Assembly (NCBI GenBank): GCA_026686845.1
Contig: JAIVEN010000012.1
Location: forward strand, 29,328,501 to 29,392,500
Length of the DNA: 64,000 nucleotides
DNA from: Adenanthera pavonina
Taxonomy: Eukaryota > Streptophyta > Magnoliopsida > Fabales > Fabaceae
Direction: 5' to 3'
The position numbers and the translations under genes are program-made. Each line of letters begins with the position of its first letter. Position 1 is the first letter of the stretch. Of the stretch, positions 1 to 9,715 are shown piece by piece. The notes under the pieces were generated by a model, which saw only the letters and a list, made by a program, of their open reading frames with translations, ran no database searches and was not told the origin of the DNA.

Positions 1-357
1 TTTGTTATTATTATTATTTTTTAATATTTTTTTTTTTTTAATGCCCGGACAAAATGGGGTGTCCACACCTTCTCTAAACTATCAGCCTCCACATTTTAAG
101 TCTCGTTGAACAACTTCTAGCTTGTTACACTACAACATCTTATAGTCTTAACCCTTAGAGTTTGCTTGGTTCAACTAAAAGAATTGGAAGAGAGGAGATT
201 ATAGAGATTTTAATAAAGGAGAAGAGATTGGAGGAATTTTAAAATTTTCTTGTTTGGTGGGATTTAAAGGGAGGGAATCGAAGAAATTTTAATAAAATCT
301 TATTTGGTTTATAAAAAAATTGGAGGGGATTAAGGATTTAATCCCCGCCCTTTCCTT
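1..357. other. AT-rich non-coding stretch with a MITE-like remnant
   Basis: No coding signal is seen. From about 165 to 357 the sequence is a purine-rich run of short motifs (variants of GGAGGAATTTTAA and GGGATTAAGGATTTAATCCCC) whose reverse complement resembles the insert at about 8800-9022. It is probably a degraded MITE of the same broad class, ending where copia homology begins at 358. Neither terminal repeats nor a target duplication could be fixed. Confidence 0.3.
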
Positions 358-846
358 TAAAATTCTTCCAAAATCAGCAATAGCAAGAATGCTTCTAACA
401 GAAGTGATCTGAGCAATCGGAGCAAAAGTCTCCTCATAGTTGATCCCATACTCCTGAGTAAAGCCCTATGCCACCAAACGAGCCTTGTGCCATTCCAAAG
501 AGCCATCAGAATGGGTCTTAATTTTATATACCCACCAACATCCAACTAGAATCTTATCAGAAGAAAGATCAATAAGATCCCAAGTGTGTATTTTCTCTAA
601 AACCTGCAATTCTTCTTGCATATCTTGTTGCCAATGAGGGTCACAAGAGGCTTCCTTATAGGACTGAGGCTCCTGTAACTTAAGGATAATAGAAAAGCAG
701 TGGCAATCTCAAAGGTAAGAGGAAGGGTTTCTTTCACGGGTAGGCTGAGTAGACTTGGAAGACAAAGGCCCAGGAGGCATGACTTGTGAAGGAGGATTAG
801 AAGCAACAGGACCATCTGGAGAAGGTGCAACATCAGATGTAATGGT
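358..846 (-). pseudogene. Copia reverse transcriptase, N-terminal fragment
   Basis: Conceptual minus-strand translation shows the entry to the copia RT domain: a stretch like HWQQDMQEELQVLEK, then WDLIDL, then WVYKIKTHSDGSLE followed by KARLV, and EYGINYEETFAPIA. These are the usual landmarks before the first catalytic aspartate. Frame changes occur near the KARLV motif, and the sequence stops after a SVRSILAIA motif, before the YVDD catalytic site. It continues the integrase end at 2667 once the solo LTR and one copy of its target duplication are removed. Confidence 0.75.
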
Positions 847-851
847 GAGCT
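847..851. repeat. Target-site duplication GAGCT, left copy
   Basis: The five bases immediately before the TG of the solo LTR are GAGCT, identical to 2662-2666 immediately after its terminal CA. A 5-bp duplication is the expected mark of LTR-element integration. Confidence 0.85.
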
Positions 852-1379
852 TGTAACATCCTACCTCCCAAACCAACCTGTCCACAGAGGTTTTACCTTA
901 GAGGAACCGCCCTGCTGAGATTTGACCCCTTGGAACCCAACCTAATCAAATGGGCTACAGGCCCTTACGCAAACCAACAAGGCCCAACAACACTCTAGAC
1001 TTGCCAAAACTGTCACACATACTACTCAACAACATTCAACCATACATACCTTATACATAAACATCCATACATAGCCAATCTCAATCGTAACATTATCCAT
1101 TACAAACCATGCTATCCTACTTGGCACAAAATACTAATACAACATACACACGCTACATAGACTATTCCCACGCACACAGCTACTCCCGCGTCTTCTCCGG
1201 ACTAGTGCCAGAACCATCACCTGAAAGATTAGTTTATGGGAAAGGGGGTGAGACAATGTCTCAGTAACCGGGAACAACAACCACACACACACAAATATAT
1301 ATATATACATATACCTCACACTAATCATGTATGCAATATGAAATGAATGACATGCATGTTGCCCTCACAGGGACTCCAT

Positions 1380-1532
1380 CCTTATTCTCCCTAACACATA
1401 TATCATCCATCCTTATCCTCCCTAACATATATATTATCCACCCTTATCCTCCCTAACATATATATATATAATCCGACCTTATCCTCCCTAACATATATAT
1501 ATAATCCAACCTTATTCTCCCTAACATATATA
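1380..1532. repeat. Minisatellite of about five 31-35 bp units inside the solo LTR
   Basis: The core CCTTATYCTCCCTAACA followed by an (AT)n tail begins at about 1380, 1411, 1442, 1477 and 1510. Unit length varies mainly with the number of TA dinucleotides, as expected from replication slippage. Confidence 0.8.
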
Positions 1533-2479
1533 CATCATCATACATCATACCACCATCACGTCATCATCACCACATCCACCATACATCACAATCTCATAAT
1601 GTTATGTGGTGATGCTCATGTATCATCATGTCATCATCATAATGTCATGTATGCAATATATCATATCATCATCACACATATTATCATCATAGTCATAACC
1701 ATCGTCTAACAATATACATACCACAATATATATATAACAACAGTACACACAACCCACCAGTATCGTGGTATGAATGAAACATACATATATATACATATAC
1801 ACGTACTATCATATAACACAATCAATACAATGTAAGCAAACACCCGGTTACCTCAATTGTCGTTACCACACACACGAGTTCCACAAGCTTCCTTGAACTG
1901 TCCAGTACATGTGAATCCCTCTCGATTAGCCAACAACCTTTATCATGCCACAATTCTTCCATTAGCACAATATATCAACAAATCAAACCCCCACAATTCC
2001 ACCACATTAACCTAACCCAAGGTTCTAACACCTTTTTTATGCATCAATAAGCTCTTAGGGATTACTCAAACACCACATAACCTCAAACACCTCGGATTCC
2101 TAAGAGCCATTACCGAAAACAACCTAGGGTTAAGCTCTAAACATACATAATCCCTGCAAAACTCACATTCAAGCAACAAGAATACCAAAACACATTCCAT
2201 TAACCTCAAATCACCCATTTCAATCGGTGGATTTCACCCCAACTCGGAAATCCAACCATACAACCGAAAATCCCAAATTTCAACCGAAGAAAATGGAGAG
2301 GGAGGAGTAGGGAACGCTTACCAACTTAAATCCAAGCTCCCAATGGACGAGAATCACTCTGGGACACCGAAAATGCCGAACCCTAGCACTGCTCCTCGTC
2401 TCTCTGCGTCGCTCCTTTCGTTTTCTTTCTTTCTTTCGCGTCCGACTGATCCGGATTTAAACAATTTTTCCGATTCTCA

Positions 2480-2590
2480 CCGCGGCTCCAACATGCCTCG
2501 CCGCGGCTCCAGCAAATTATCCGGAACAATGCCACTGGAAAGCTTCTCGCCGCGGCGGCCCTGCTCCTCGCCGCGGCGCGGAGCCTTTTC
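2480..2590. repeat. CpG-rich block with repeated CCGCGG motif in the solo LTR
   Basis: Five CCGCGG-centred motifs occur within about 110 bp, in contrast with the AT-rich surroundings. A 93-codon plus-strand ORF (2343-2624) crosses this block but has low-complexity Ser/Pro/Arg content and no recognisable domain, so it is not annotated as a gene. Confidence 0.6.
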
Positions 2591-2661
2591 TAGTCCCTCT
2601 TCAACTTATCTCCTCCGGTCCTGAACACCGTGCCAAGAAAAGTATCACGAGGGGCATTACA

Positions 2662-2666
2662 GAGCT
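2662..2666. repeat. Target-site duplication GAGCT, right copy
   Basis: Pairs exactly with 847-851 and marks the right border of the solo LTR insertion. Confidence 0.85.
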
Positions 2667-4060
2667 CATCAACTGAACCTGTACCTAAGTCACTAGGAAA
2701 AAGATCAATAGAAGAATTTGTAAAAATAGGAGAGGAAGCGGGAGGAATCAAAGAGAAATCAGTCAAAGAAGAAAAATGAACATGTTCCCAGAAAATAACA
2801 TGGTGAGATATTCATATATGATGGATAAAGGATCCCAGTAACGATGACCCTTATGCTCAGACTTATACCCAAGAAAACAACAGACACGGGCATGTGCTTG
2901 CAATTTGGTGGTCTCATGAGAGGGAAGAAGGACAAAACAAGCACAACTAAAAACTTTTAACATATGATAATTTGGAGAAGTACCATGAAGACACTGAAAG
3001 GGAAAGATGTTACCAAGAACAGAGGAGGGAACTTGATTGATACAATAGACAACAATCATGGCTGCTTCACCCCAAAAACGCTCAAGACAAGAGGCGGAAA
3101 TGAGCAGGGCTCAAATAGAGTCAAGGACATGATGTTTTTTTCCTGCATGACCATTTTGTTGAGAAGTGTAAGGACAAAAATATTAAGAGATAGTGCCCTG
3201 TTCATCAAGAAGACTAAGTAATTTGGAGTCATGATACTTTAAAGCATTATCACGATAGAAGACTATAATTACCTTAGAAAACTAAGTTCGAATCATAGTA
3301 CAAATTTAATATAGATTTGAGATAATTTTGAACAATTTTTCATCATATGGATCCAAGTAAAGCACGAAAAATTATCAATGAAAAACACAAAATATCGTGA
3401 TCCCCTCACTGAGGGAGTAGGAAAAGGTCCCCAAATATCAAAGTGAATCAAATCAAATAGAGAATCAGAAATAAAATCACCTTTATTAAAAGGTAAGGGA
3501 GGTTGTTTTGCAGTCTAACAAGAAATACAATGCAAGGATTTTTCACTAACAGGACCTAGAAAACTATTAGAAATCAAAAGCTACAATTTATTCAAGGAAG
3601 GATGGGCAAGTTGACGGTGCCATAAATCAAGAGATGAAGAGGTAGAAGTAGCACACAATTTGAAGGAAGAGGTGACATCAAGAAGATGCATAAAAGTAAG
3701 CTCAAACATAAGTCCGACTTTACGCCCAGTCCCAATGATCTGTCCTGTTTAAGAATCCATCACAACACAACCATACTTGTTAAATAATACATCATAGCCC
3801 ATGTCAACAAGTTGACCAACAGAAATAAGATTAAAACTAATAGCAGGGACAAAATAAGTATCACTAAAAGATAAAGAAGGTGAGAAAACAGTACCAACGT
3901 GACTAACAGGCATTTGGGAATTATCAGCAGTATGTATAGAAGGAGCAATAGAGTTGGGTGTCATAGAAGAGAAAAGATTGGATTGTCCAGTCATGTGATT
4001 ACAACAGGTAGAATCAAAACACCAAGAAGATATACCTGAAGGAGTAGCTAAAGTAGCAGG
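2667..4060 (-). pseudogene. Copia protease and integrase region
   Basis: On the minus strand the protease begins near 4030, where the expected W..DSGA motif reads WCFDSTCCNHMTG, so the active-site Gly-Ala is lost. A pre-integrase stretch with LWHRQLAHPSLNKL lies near 3620 and the integrase core motif FDLIHFDIWGP near 3450, with the first catalytic Asp retained. The integrase C-terminal part includes CCFLGYKSEHKGHRYWDP at about 2840-2900. Several frameshifts and stops separate these pieces. The region ends at the solo LTR border. Confidence 0.75.
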
Positions 4061-5075
4061 TGGACTAGAAGAACTAGAGATAAGTTTCTGAAGTAACGCT
4101 TCCAGATCAATAGTAGAGGAGGCTAAAGTGGATTCAGAAGGTGTCTCATTATTGACAGCATCAGTGGCAGAAAGAGCAGGCGTGGATGAATACCCAGACC
4201 GTGGTAACTTCCTTTGATCAATTCTAGGTGGACGAGTGGGACATTGATCTATGAGATGCCTTATCTTCTTACAATATTTGCAATACAAGATGGGACAATT
4301 GGTAGCTATATGACTTTCTTTTGGCATACACGACATTCAATGAAGAGACATTCAGCGAAGGAGTGATTGGACTAAGGACAGTGCCGACAAGACTTAGAAT
4401 TTCTATTAGATACAACAAAAGTCATCTCTGGATTACGTTGTAGAAGACCCAAGTAAGTTTCCTCAGATCTAAGACGAGGAAGGGCATCTTCAAGAGTGGG
4501 AAGTGGACTTTGATGCAATAAAGAAGCTCGAACAAGCTCAAAATCATCTATCAGTGCCATGAGGAACTGAATGAGTTTAAGTTGATCACGGTACTTCAAG
4601 AAGGCTTGGGCATCTACCTTACATTTGAAAGTGGGCTCTGAATAAGCCAATTGATCCCAAATAGACTCAATCTTAGCAAGAATCTCATAAAGAGATTGAC
4701 CTCGCTCTTGTTTTAGAATTTTGAGATCCTTTTGCAACTAAAACTGATTGGATAAATCTGATGAGGTATAGCGACTAGTAAGATGATCTCAGACTTCTTT
4801 AGCAGTCTCAAAGCGGCCAAACTGTTGATGAATGCTAGCAGTAAAGGTGTTGTGAAACCAAGTAATGATTTGATTATTTTTGCTATCCCACTTCTCTAAC
4901 CGTTCATTAAACTTGACCTTTGTTTCTTCAAACACACGAGTAGGAAACTTAATGTCACCAGTAACATATCGCCATAATTTCTACCCTTAAGAAAACCACT
5001 CATTCTTTCCAATCAAAGGCGATAATTGGGGCCATTCAAAAGAACAGAGATAGGCTGAGCAATAGATTTTTCCAT
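4060..5075 (-). pseudogene. Copia gag with CCHC zinc knuckle
   Basis: The likely start is the ATG near 5072 (MEKSIAQPISVLLNGPNY), about 380 bp after the primer-binding site. A UBN2/retrotrans_gag-type body follows, with an open stretch at 4372-4737 containing QKDLKILKQERGQSLYEILA. A zinc knuckle CKYCKKIRHLIDQC (C-x2-C-x4-H-x4-C) lies at about 4230-4280. Internal stops occur, one of them right after LNGPNYRL, so it is not translatable as a whole. Confidence 0.75.
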
Positions 5076-5455
5076 ACGGATGAAACAAACTAATCCCAAA
5101 AAAAATAAATATGAAAAATAGTGAATTTTGAAGAATCGCCAGATCAACAAACAAACCATAGGACTAGAAGCGAAAGATCGAGGCAAACACAATGAGACAA
5201 ACGGCGGTGAGAAAGGGCACCGGACGCACCCTCACGCGCTGGTGAAAGGAAGTTGGCACAAATGAAGCGTGATGCTCGTGTGAGCGCATGTGGTTGAGGA
5301 TGGTCACCGGAATTGGTGTTCCAGCCGAATAGGAGTCTTTGAGCACAGTGGTGAGGTACATGTGATCACTGGACAATGGTAGATCAAAGAAATAACCTCG
5401 GTGATGTCAAGGAGCAAGAAAAAGAGAAAAAAAATTTCGCTGAAAATTATCTGAA

Positions 5456-5466
5456 CTCTGATGCCA
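5456..5466 (-). other. Primer-binding site of the minus-strand copia element
   Basis: Directly inside the LTR the minus strand reads TGGCATCAGAG. This is one base from the TGGTATCAGAG complementary to the 3' end of initiator tRNA-Met that plant copia elements use. Confidence 0.8.
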
Positions 5467-5611
5467 TGTGAAAATTATTGTGGAAAATTGTTGTGTATTG
5501 CTTTGAATACTTTTGGATACATATATACAAGAAAATATCTATTCTAATAATTACATAATCAAATCAAATAATATCCTATAATAACTACATAATATTTGAC
5601 AAATATTAACA
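5467..5611 (-). repeat. 5' LTR (145 bp) of the minus-strand copia element
   Basis: On the minus strand it starts TGTTAATATTTGTC and ends TTTTCACA, immediately followed by the primer-binding site. It aligns along its length with the plus-strand LTR at 7050-7225, apart from a 31-bp duplication in the latter. Its outer end abuts RT sequence of the plus-strand copy. Confidence 0.85.
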
Positions 5612-5615
5612 TGTT

Positions 5616-6900
5616 AACCTTCCTTCTAATAAGACTTTGGTTCGATGTCGGTGGGCATATAAAATTAAGACCCATTCTGATGGCTCTTTGGAATGACGCA
5701 AGGCTCTTTTGGTGGTTTAAGACTTTACTTAAGAGTATGGGATCAACTATGATGAGACTTTTACTACGATTGCTCGGATCACTCCTATTAGAAGTCTTCT
5801 TGCTATTGCTGCAACTAAGTGTTGGACTCTTCATTAGATGGATGTCAAAAATGCCTTTTTGAATGGAAATTTAGAAGAAATCTATATGAAGCCTCCTTCA
5901 GGATACCCTTATCCGACAAACAAGGCTTGTCGTCTCAGGCAAGCTTTCTATCGCCTTAAACAAGTCCCTCGTGCTTAGTTTGCTAAGTTCAAAACCACTA
6001 TCAGTCAGCTTGGCTTGTCTTATAGTCCTCACGATTCTGCACTGTTCATTCGTACTACTGATCGTGGTTATCTTGCTTCTATTGTATGTTGATGACATGA
6101 TTATCACAAGTGATGACTCCATAGGAGTTCAAGAACTCAAGTCCTTCCTTGGGAACCATTTTGAAATAAAAGATCTTAGGAATCTCAGTTACTTTCTTGG
6201 TCTTGAGGTGCTTAATGTGAAGAATGGTATATCTCTCTCTCAGGTCAAGTATGCTTCTGGCTTGATTTCTCAAGCTCAACTCACTGATGACACGATAGAG
6301 ATCACTCCTATTAAACCTAATGCTCAGTTTACTCCTACTGACGGCATATTGTTGAAAGATCCTACATTTTATCGCCAATTAGTTGGAAGTCTCATCTATC
6401 TCACAGTGACTAAATCAGATATTGCCTATGCAGTGCACATTGTTAGCCAGTTTATGTCAGCCCCTCGTACTACTCACTATGTCACAGTCCTTCACATTAT
6501 TCAATATGTTAAAGGCACCATGTCTCATGGCTTGCATTTCTCCGCTAGTTCCTCACTTGTTCTGCGAGCTTATTTTGATGTAGATTAGGGAGGTGATTAC
6601 TTAGATCGTAGATCTACCACTGGCTTCTGCATTTTTCTTCATGATTCTCTGATTTCACGGTGAAGTAAGAAGCAGACATTGGCTTCTCGCTCCAGTGTTG
6701 AGTTTGAGTATCACGCTCTAGCCGACACTATGTCTGAAATACTCTAGGTTCGATGGCTTCTTGCTAATATGAGGATGGCCCAAGACTCCCCACTGATCTT
6801 TATTATAACTGTCAAAGTGCCAAACAGATTGATCATAATGTTTTATTTTATGAACGGACTAAACATATTGAAATTGATTACCATTTTACTTGACAACACA
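5616..6900 (+). pseudogene. Copia reverse transcriptase / RNase H, 3' half of pol
   Basis: Visible landmarks in order are: KIKTHSDGSLE (about 5660-5690), EYGINYDETF, MDVKNAFLNGNLEE with the first catalytic Asp (about 5840-5880), LYVDDMIITSDD with the intact YVDD catalytic pair (about 6080-6115), LVGSLIYLTVTKSDIAYAV (about 6385-6430), and the RNase H region with STTGFCIFL and SRSSVEFEYHALA (about 6610-6725). The longest open piece is 5971-6588. Stops occur at LNGNLEE-flanking positions, near 6586 and in RNase H, so it cannot make full-length enzyme. Confidence 0.85.
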
Positions 6901-7040
6901 TTATATGAGGCACCTCAGACTCCTTCCGATCTCGACTACTAATCAACTAACTGATCTATTTACCAAGTCACACAGTCCAGGTCGATTTAACATATTAGTA
7001 GACAAACTCAAGATGTTCGTCATTGAACCTTCTTGAGTTC

Positions 7041-7049
7041 AAAGTGGGG
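7041..7049 (+). other. Polypurine tract of the plus-strand copia fragment
   Basis: The purine run AAAGTGGGG lies immediately before the TG of the 3' LTR, the position where plus-strand DNA synthesis is primed in LTR elements. Confidence 0.75.
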
Positions 7050-7225
7050 TGTTAATATTTGTTAAATATTATGTAGTTATTATAGGATTTGGTTAAATAT
7101 TATGTAGTTATTATAAGATGTTATTTGATTTGATTCTATAATTATTAAAATAGATATTTTCTTGTATATATGTATCTAAAAGTATTTAGAGTAATACACA
7201 ATAATTTTTGACAATAATTTTCACA
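7050..7225 (+). repeat. 3' LTR (176 bp) with an internal 31-bp tandem duplication
   Basis: It begins TGTTAATATTTG and ends TTTTCACA like the LTR at 5467-5611. The extra 31 bp is a direct duplication: 7061-7091 repeats as 7092-7122 (GTTAAATATTATGTAGTTAT core), exactly accounting for 176 versus 145 bp. Confidence 0.85.
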
Positions 7226-7681
7226 CCCCAATCAAAGAAAACCTTAATAACCAAGTTTCTTTTAGCATGAAGGTCTGATACCTGCTTCAGCAAGGCGATC
7301 GCCTCATGAAAATCACTCATCAAACTTTTCCATGAGCACCCTCCCACGCCCATTAGATAGGCCCACAATTCTGAAATAAGGGTGTCACCCTCATCAACTC
7401 GCAGTTCACAAGATCATGAGTTTTAATAGTAACACCACATCCTACATTAAGATTAACACGAAAATGAAAAAGCCCCATTTACACTCACTACAACTACAAA
7501 TTATAAAGATGATTCTCACAATTATACTAACAGCTAGCTTTTAAAGACATGTCAAGGTGATTCAATTTTTTTTTTAGACCAAAATTTGATTCAATTTTAT
7601 AATATCTAATTGGCATGATTTAAAATTTATTTGAAATATCTTAATAGAACCATATAAACTAAATTAGTTATTTTAACGTTG
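7226..7681. other. Non-coding stretch between copia debris and composite unit A
   Basis: No gene, LTR or inverted repeat was recognised. Short ORFs here lack any familiar motif. Confidence 0.5.
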
Positions 7682-7732
7682 AACTAAAATTAGATATTTT
7701 GTATTTACGGAAAAAAAAGTAAAGATTTCATT
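7682..7732 (+). repeat. Left terminal inverted repeat of unit A
   Basis: Matches the reverse complement of 11648-11693, sharing AACTAAAATTAGATATTTT and a downstream GTAAAGATTT block. A partial second GTAAAGATTTTATT block follows at about 7761-7775. Confidence 0.65.
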
Positions 7733-7914
7733 CTTTTTTGTTTTAGGCATATTACGAAAAAAGTAAAGATTTTATTAATCTCTACAAAATTTTGGTCTTT
7801 ATTTAATTGGAGAAAATTATGAAAAAAAATATAAATAAATATAGACGAAATATAGTCTATATGCACTACTACTGTTTTCCCCTAGTAACCCACCAGGTAT
7901 TCCCATCACGAGCC

Positions 7915-8133
7915 ATGTCATCAATTGTTATTGAATCCACCATCAACGCTCTTCAAACCAGGCAATTGAAATAGACTGGGGATGCCTTGGCAAGCATTGA
8001 GGAGACGGTAAGTGGGGTGAAGGAGTGTCCAGATGGATTGGCTTTTGCGTTCTTGTTCATGAACACCTTATTCTTCCTCAATACTATCCGCCTTGTGGCT
8101 AGAAGCTTCGCAAATAATATTCCATACCATTAA
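7915..8133 (+). pseudogene. Degraded coding remnant of unknown family
   Basis: From an ATG at 7915 the frame is open to a TAA at 8131 apart from one TAG about 20 codons in (after LQTRQLK). The residue mix looks like real protein: TGDALASIEETVSGVKECP followed by a hydrophobic stretch AFAFLFMNTLFFL. I do not recognise the family. Because it lies just inside the inverted repeat of unit A it may be a captured host gene piece. A chance ORF cannot be excluded. Confidence 0.3.
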
Positions 8134-8230
8134 CTCAAATATCCCGTGACTCAAATCTCGTGATAGGAAGTTAAATTTTTTTTTTTTTAAAAAAAGTATT
8201 CCTCCGTTATAATATATATAATTGAACGAA

Positions 8231-9715
8231 ATTCCTTAAGAAATCGCAGCCTCCAAAGCTTCTTCCTCCCTTTCTTCGTCGATCCTTCGCACCCTTCATT
8301 CCTCCGTCTTCTTTCGTCGATATTGCTCTGTTCCAACTCCATCGCAGATCTTGCTCCTTCTTCCTCCGTTGGCCCTGTCTTCGATGAGTTATAATCAGGT
8401 TCTCCGTTGTTGTTTTTTTTTTTTTCCTTTTTTTGAATTTGCAACCCGTGTTCTGTATTTCACTTCTCTCGTCGTCCTTGTAGCCACAGTCTGTCATCCT
8501 CGCTGGAATTACTCCGTTGGCCACCGTCGTTGTCAGCTTTCAGCCTCTCACTTCCAAGTCTGTTGTCCACGCTCGTGAGTTGTCAACTTCTCAGAAACAG
8601 CCTCAGTTAGTGATTTCTTCTCTTTCATGAGTTGTTAACTTCTCAGAAATAGCACACAGTTAGTGGTTGCTCCTCATTTCTTTCTATCTCTGTTTCTTTA
8701 ATCTCTGTAGATTGTATAACAATTGGGAATGGCTATAATGGTGGTTGTCAGAATCTGCCAGTATTAAAACTAGAGATGGCGATTGCTTTTATCAAGACTC
8801 TGATTGATTTGAGGTAATTGAAAATTTTTTAACGGGACGGGAGGGAACCATTTTATAAATTCTCTTGAAATTGAGGTTTTTAAGAAAAAGTCACTCAATT
8901 CTCTACTCAGTATTTTATTAAAATCTCTCAAATTTCTTTTCCTTCAATTTTACCACACAGAAATTTTATAATCTCTCAATAACTTCTCTTTTAATCTCCT
9001 CCATTAAAATTTAATTTCCTCCTTGTTGCAAAGATTCATTATTATGAACCTCGTCTCCGTTACTCTTCTCTGGTAAATGCAAAAATACTTAGAATTTAAA
9101 AAACCTTTTCACTGTTTTCCTTGTTATGAATGAATGAATTGAATGCACCGTTTTTGCATCAAGTCTCCCACTTTTTTGCTACTGGTTTTGGTACTCCTAA
9201 TTGTTAATGACTCAACATTTGAAGAATATAATTTGAATGAATTTTATGCTGATCCATTGGCTAAATGTTTATGTTGGATGAATGTGGTTTTTTATGGTGC
9301 TTGTGGATTAATTTGTTTGTTTACGTATGATGTTTACAATACTATTGTTTTATTTTGTTTTGAACGTTAGTCTTATAGTTATATATTGTTGAATATTTTC
9401 TTTATTTTTATTTATATTATTTAAAATATTATTTAATATATATCAATTTATTAATATTTCAATATGGTTTAAATTATTAAATTTTACATCAATGTCTTAA
9501 ATAAGAGTTTTCTAGGAATTATGGTCAATTCATCGCAACTAGAGTAGTACAATATAATAAGGAATAGATACCACAAATCACGGCAACTCAACCTTAGAAA
9601 TTAAAGATGAGATATTATGACAAATAAAGAAATGATATAAAGTTTCTATAAATGCAAACAAATCATATAATAAAGACATATAATAATAAATACTAATATA
9701 ATCATAAATATTCTC
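8231..9715. repeat. Left segment of unit A, duplicated at 11728-12977
   Basis: Long stretches match unit B with moderate divergence: CCTCCGTCTTCTTTCGTC near 8303 and 11747; CCACAGTCTGTCATCCTCGC near 8484 and 11932; the TTTTTGCATCAAGTCTCCCA stretch near 9152 and 12388; and AGTACAATATAATAAGGAAT near 9546 and 12834. Small ORFs such as 9143-9370 occur in both copies but are not conserved in length, so no gene is called. Unit A has about 215 bp extra at 8800-9022. Confidence 0.75.
8800..9022. mobile_element. Insertion in unit A absent from unit B, probably a MITE
   Basis: Aligning A (8780-9040) with B (12222-12265) leaves about 215 bp only in A. The extra piece is rich in AAATCTCT/AATTTCTTTT motifs and resembles the reverse complement of 165-357. 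Its exact ends and target duplication could not be settled by eye. Confidence 0.4.

Larger units (their letters stand above)
852..2661. mobile_element. Solo LTR (1,810 bp) of an LTR retrotransposon
   Basis: The segment starts TGTAACATCC and ends GGGGCATTACA, so it has TG...CA ends with an imperfect inverted terminus (TGTAA/TTACA), and it is flanked by the perfect 5-bp repeat GAGCT. It carries no gag or pol and interrupts the coding region of the minus-strand copia element. Together these indicate a solo LTR left by LTR-LTR recombination. The length and terminal bases suit a Ty3/gypsy LTR better than the short copia LTRs nearby, but the superfamily is an inference and the orientation is undecided. 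Inside are a minisatellite (1380-1532), AT/CATC-rich sequence (1540-1830) and a CpG-rich block (2480-2590). Confidence 0.8.
358..5611 (-). mobile_element. Ty1/copia retrotransposon, 3'-truncated and split by a solo LTR
   Basis: Reading the minus strand from 5611 gives, in order: a 145-bp LTR (TG...CA), a tRNA-Met-type primer-binding site, gag with CCHC knuckles, an aspartic protease, integrase and the first part of reverse transcriptase, ending at about 358. This is the copia order PR-IN-RT. The element is interrupted by the solo LTR at 852-2661 and carries many frameshifts and stops, so it is dead. The rest of RT, RNase H and the 3' LTR are absent. Its LTR matches, in inverted orientation, the LTR at 7050-7225, so both elements belong to one family. 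Confidence 0.85.
5612..7225 (+). mobile_element. Ty1/copia fragment, 5'-truncated: RT, RNase H and 3' LTR
   Basis: Copia homology starts at about 5616 within RT, at nearly the position where the minus-strand copy (358-600) covers RT, and runs through RNase H to a polypurine tract and a 3' LTR. About 200 bp of RT is present in both copies, with visible substitutions, so they are two different insertions of one family rather than one rearranged element. Gag, protease and integrase are missing. Confidence 0.85.

Noticed and set aside
1540..1700. CRISPR-like or regularly spaced repeats (CATCATCA/ATCATCAC region)
   Set aside because: Irregular CATC/ATCA simple sequence without constant spacers, in plant nuclear DNA.
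2343..2624. 93-codon plus-strand ORF in the solo LTR
   Set aside because: Low-complexity Ser/Pro/Arg product produced by the CCGCGG-rich block inside an LTR; no domain and no independent gene signal.
358..7225. Interpretation as a single auto-integrated copia molecule
   Set aside because: Auto-integration would leave only about a 5-bp overlap at the junction, but about 200 bp of diverged RT is present in both halves, so two copies are more likely.
8187..8578. Overlapping short ORFs on both strands near 8.2-8.6 kb
   Set aside because: They come from Lys/Glu-rich or Leu/Pro-rich readings of a pyrimidine-rich segment shared with unit B, where the frames are not conserved.
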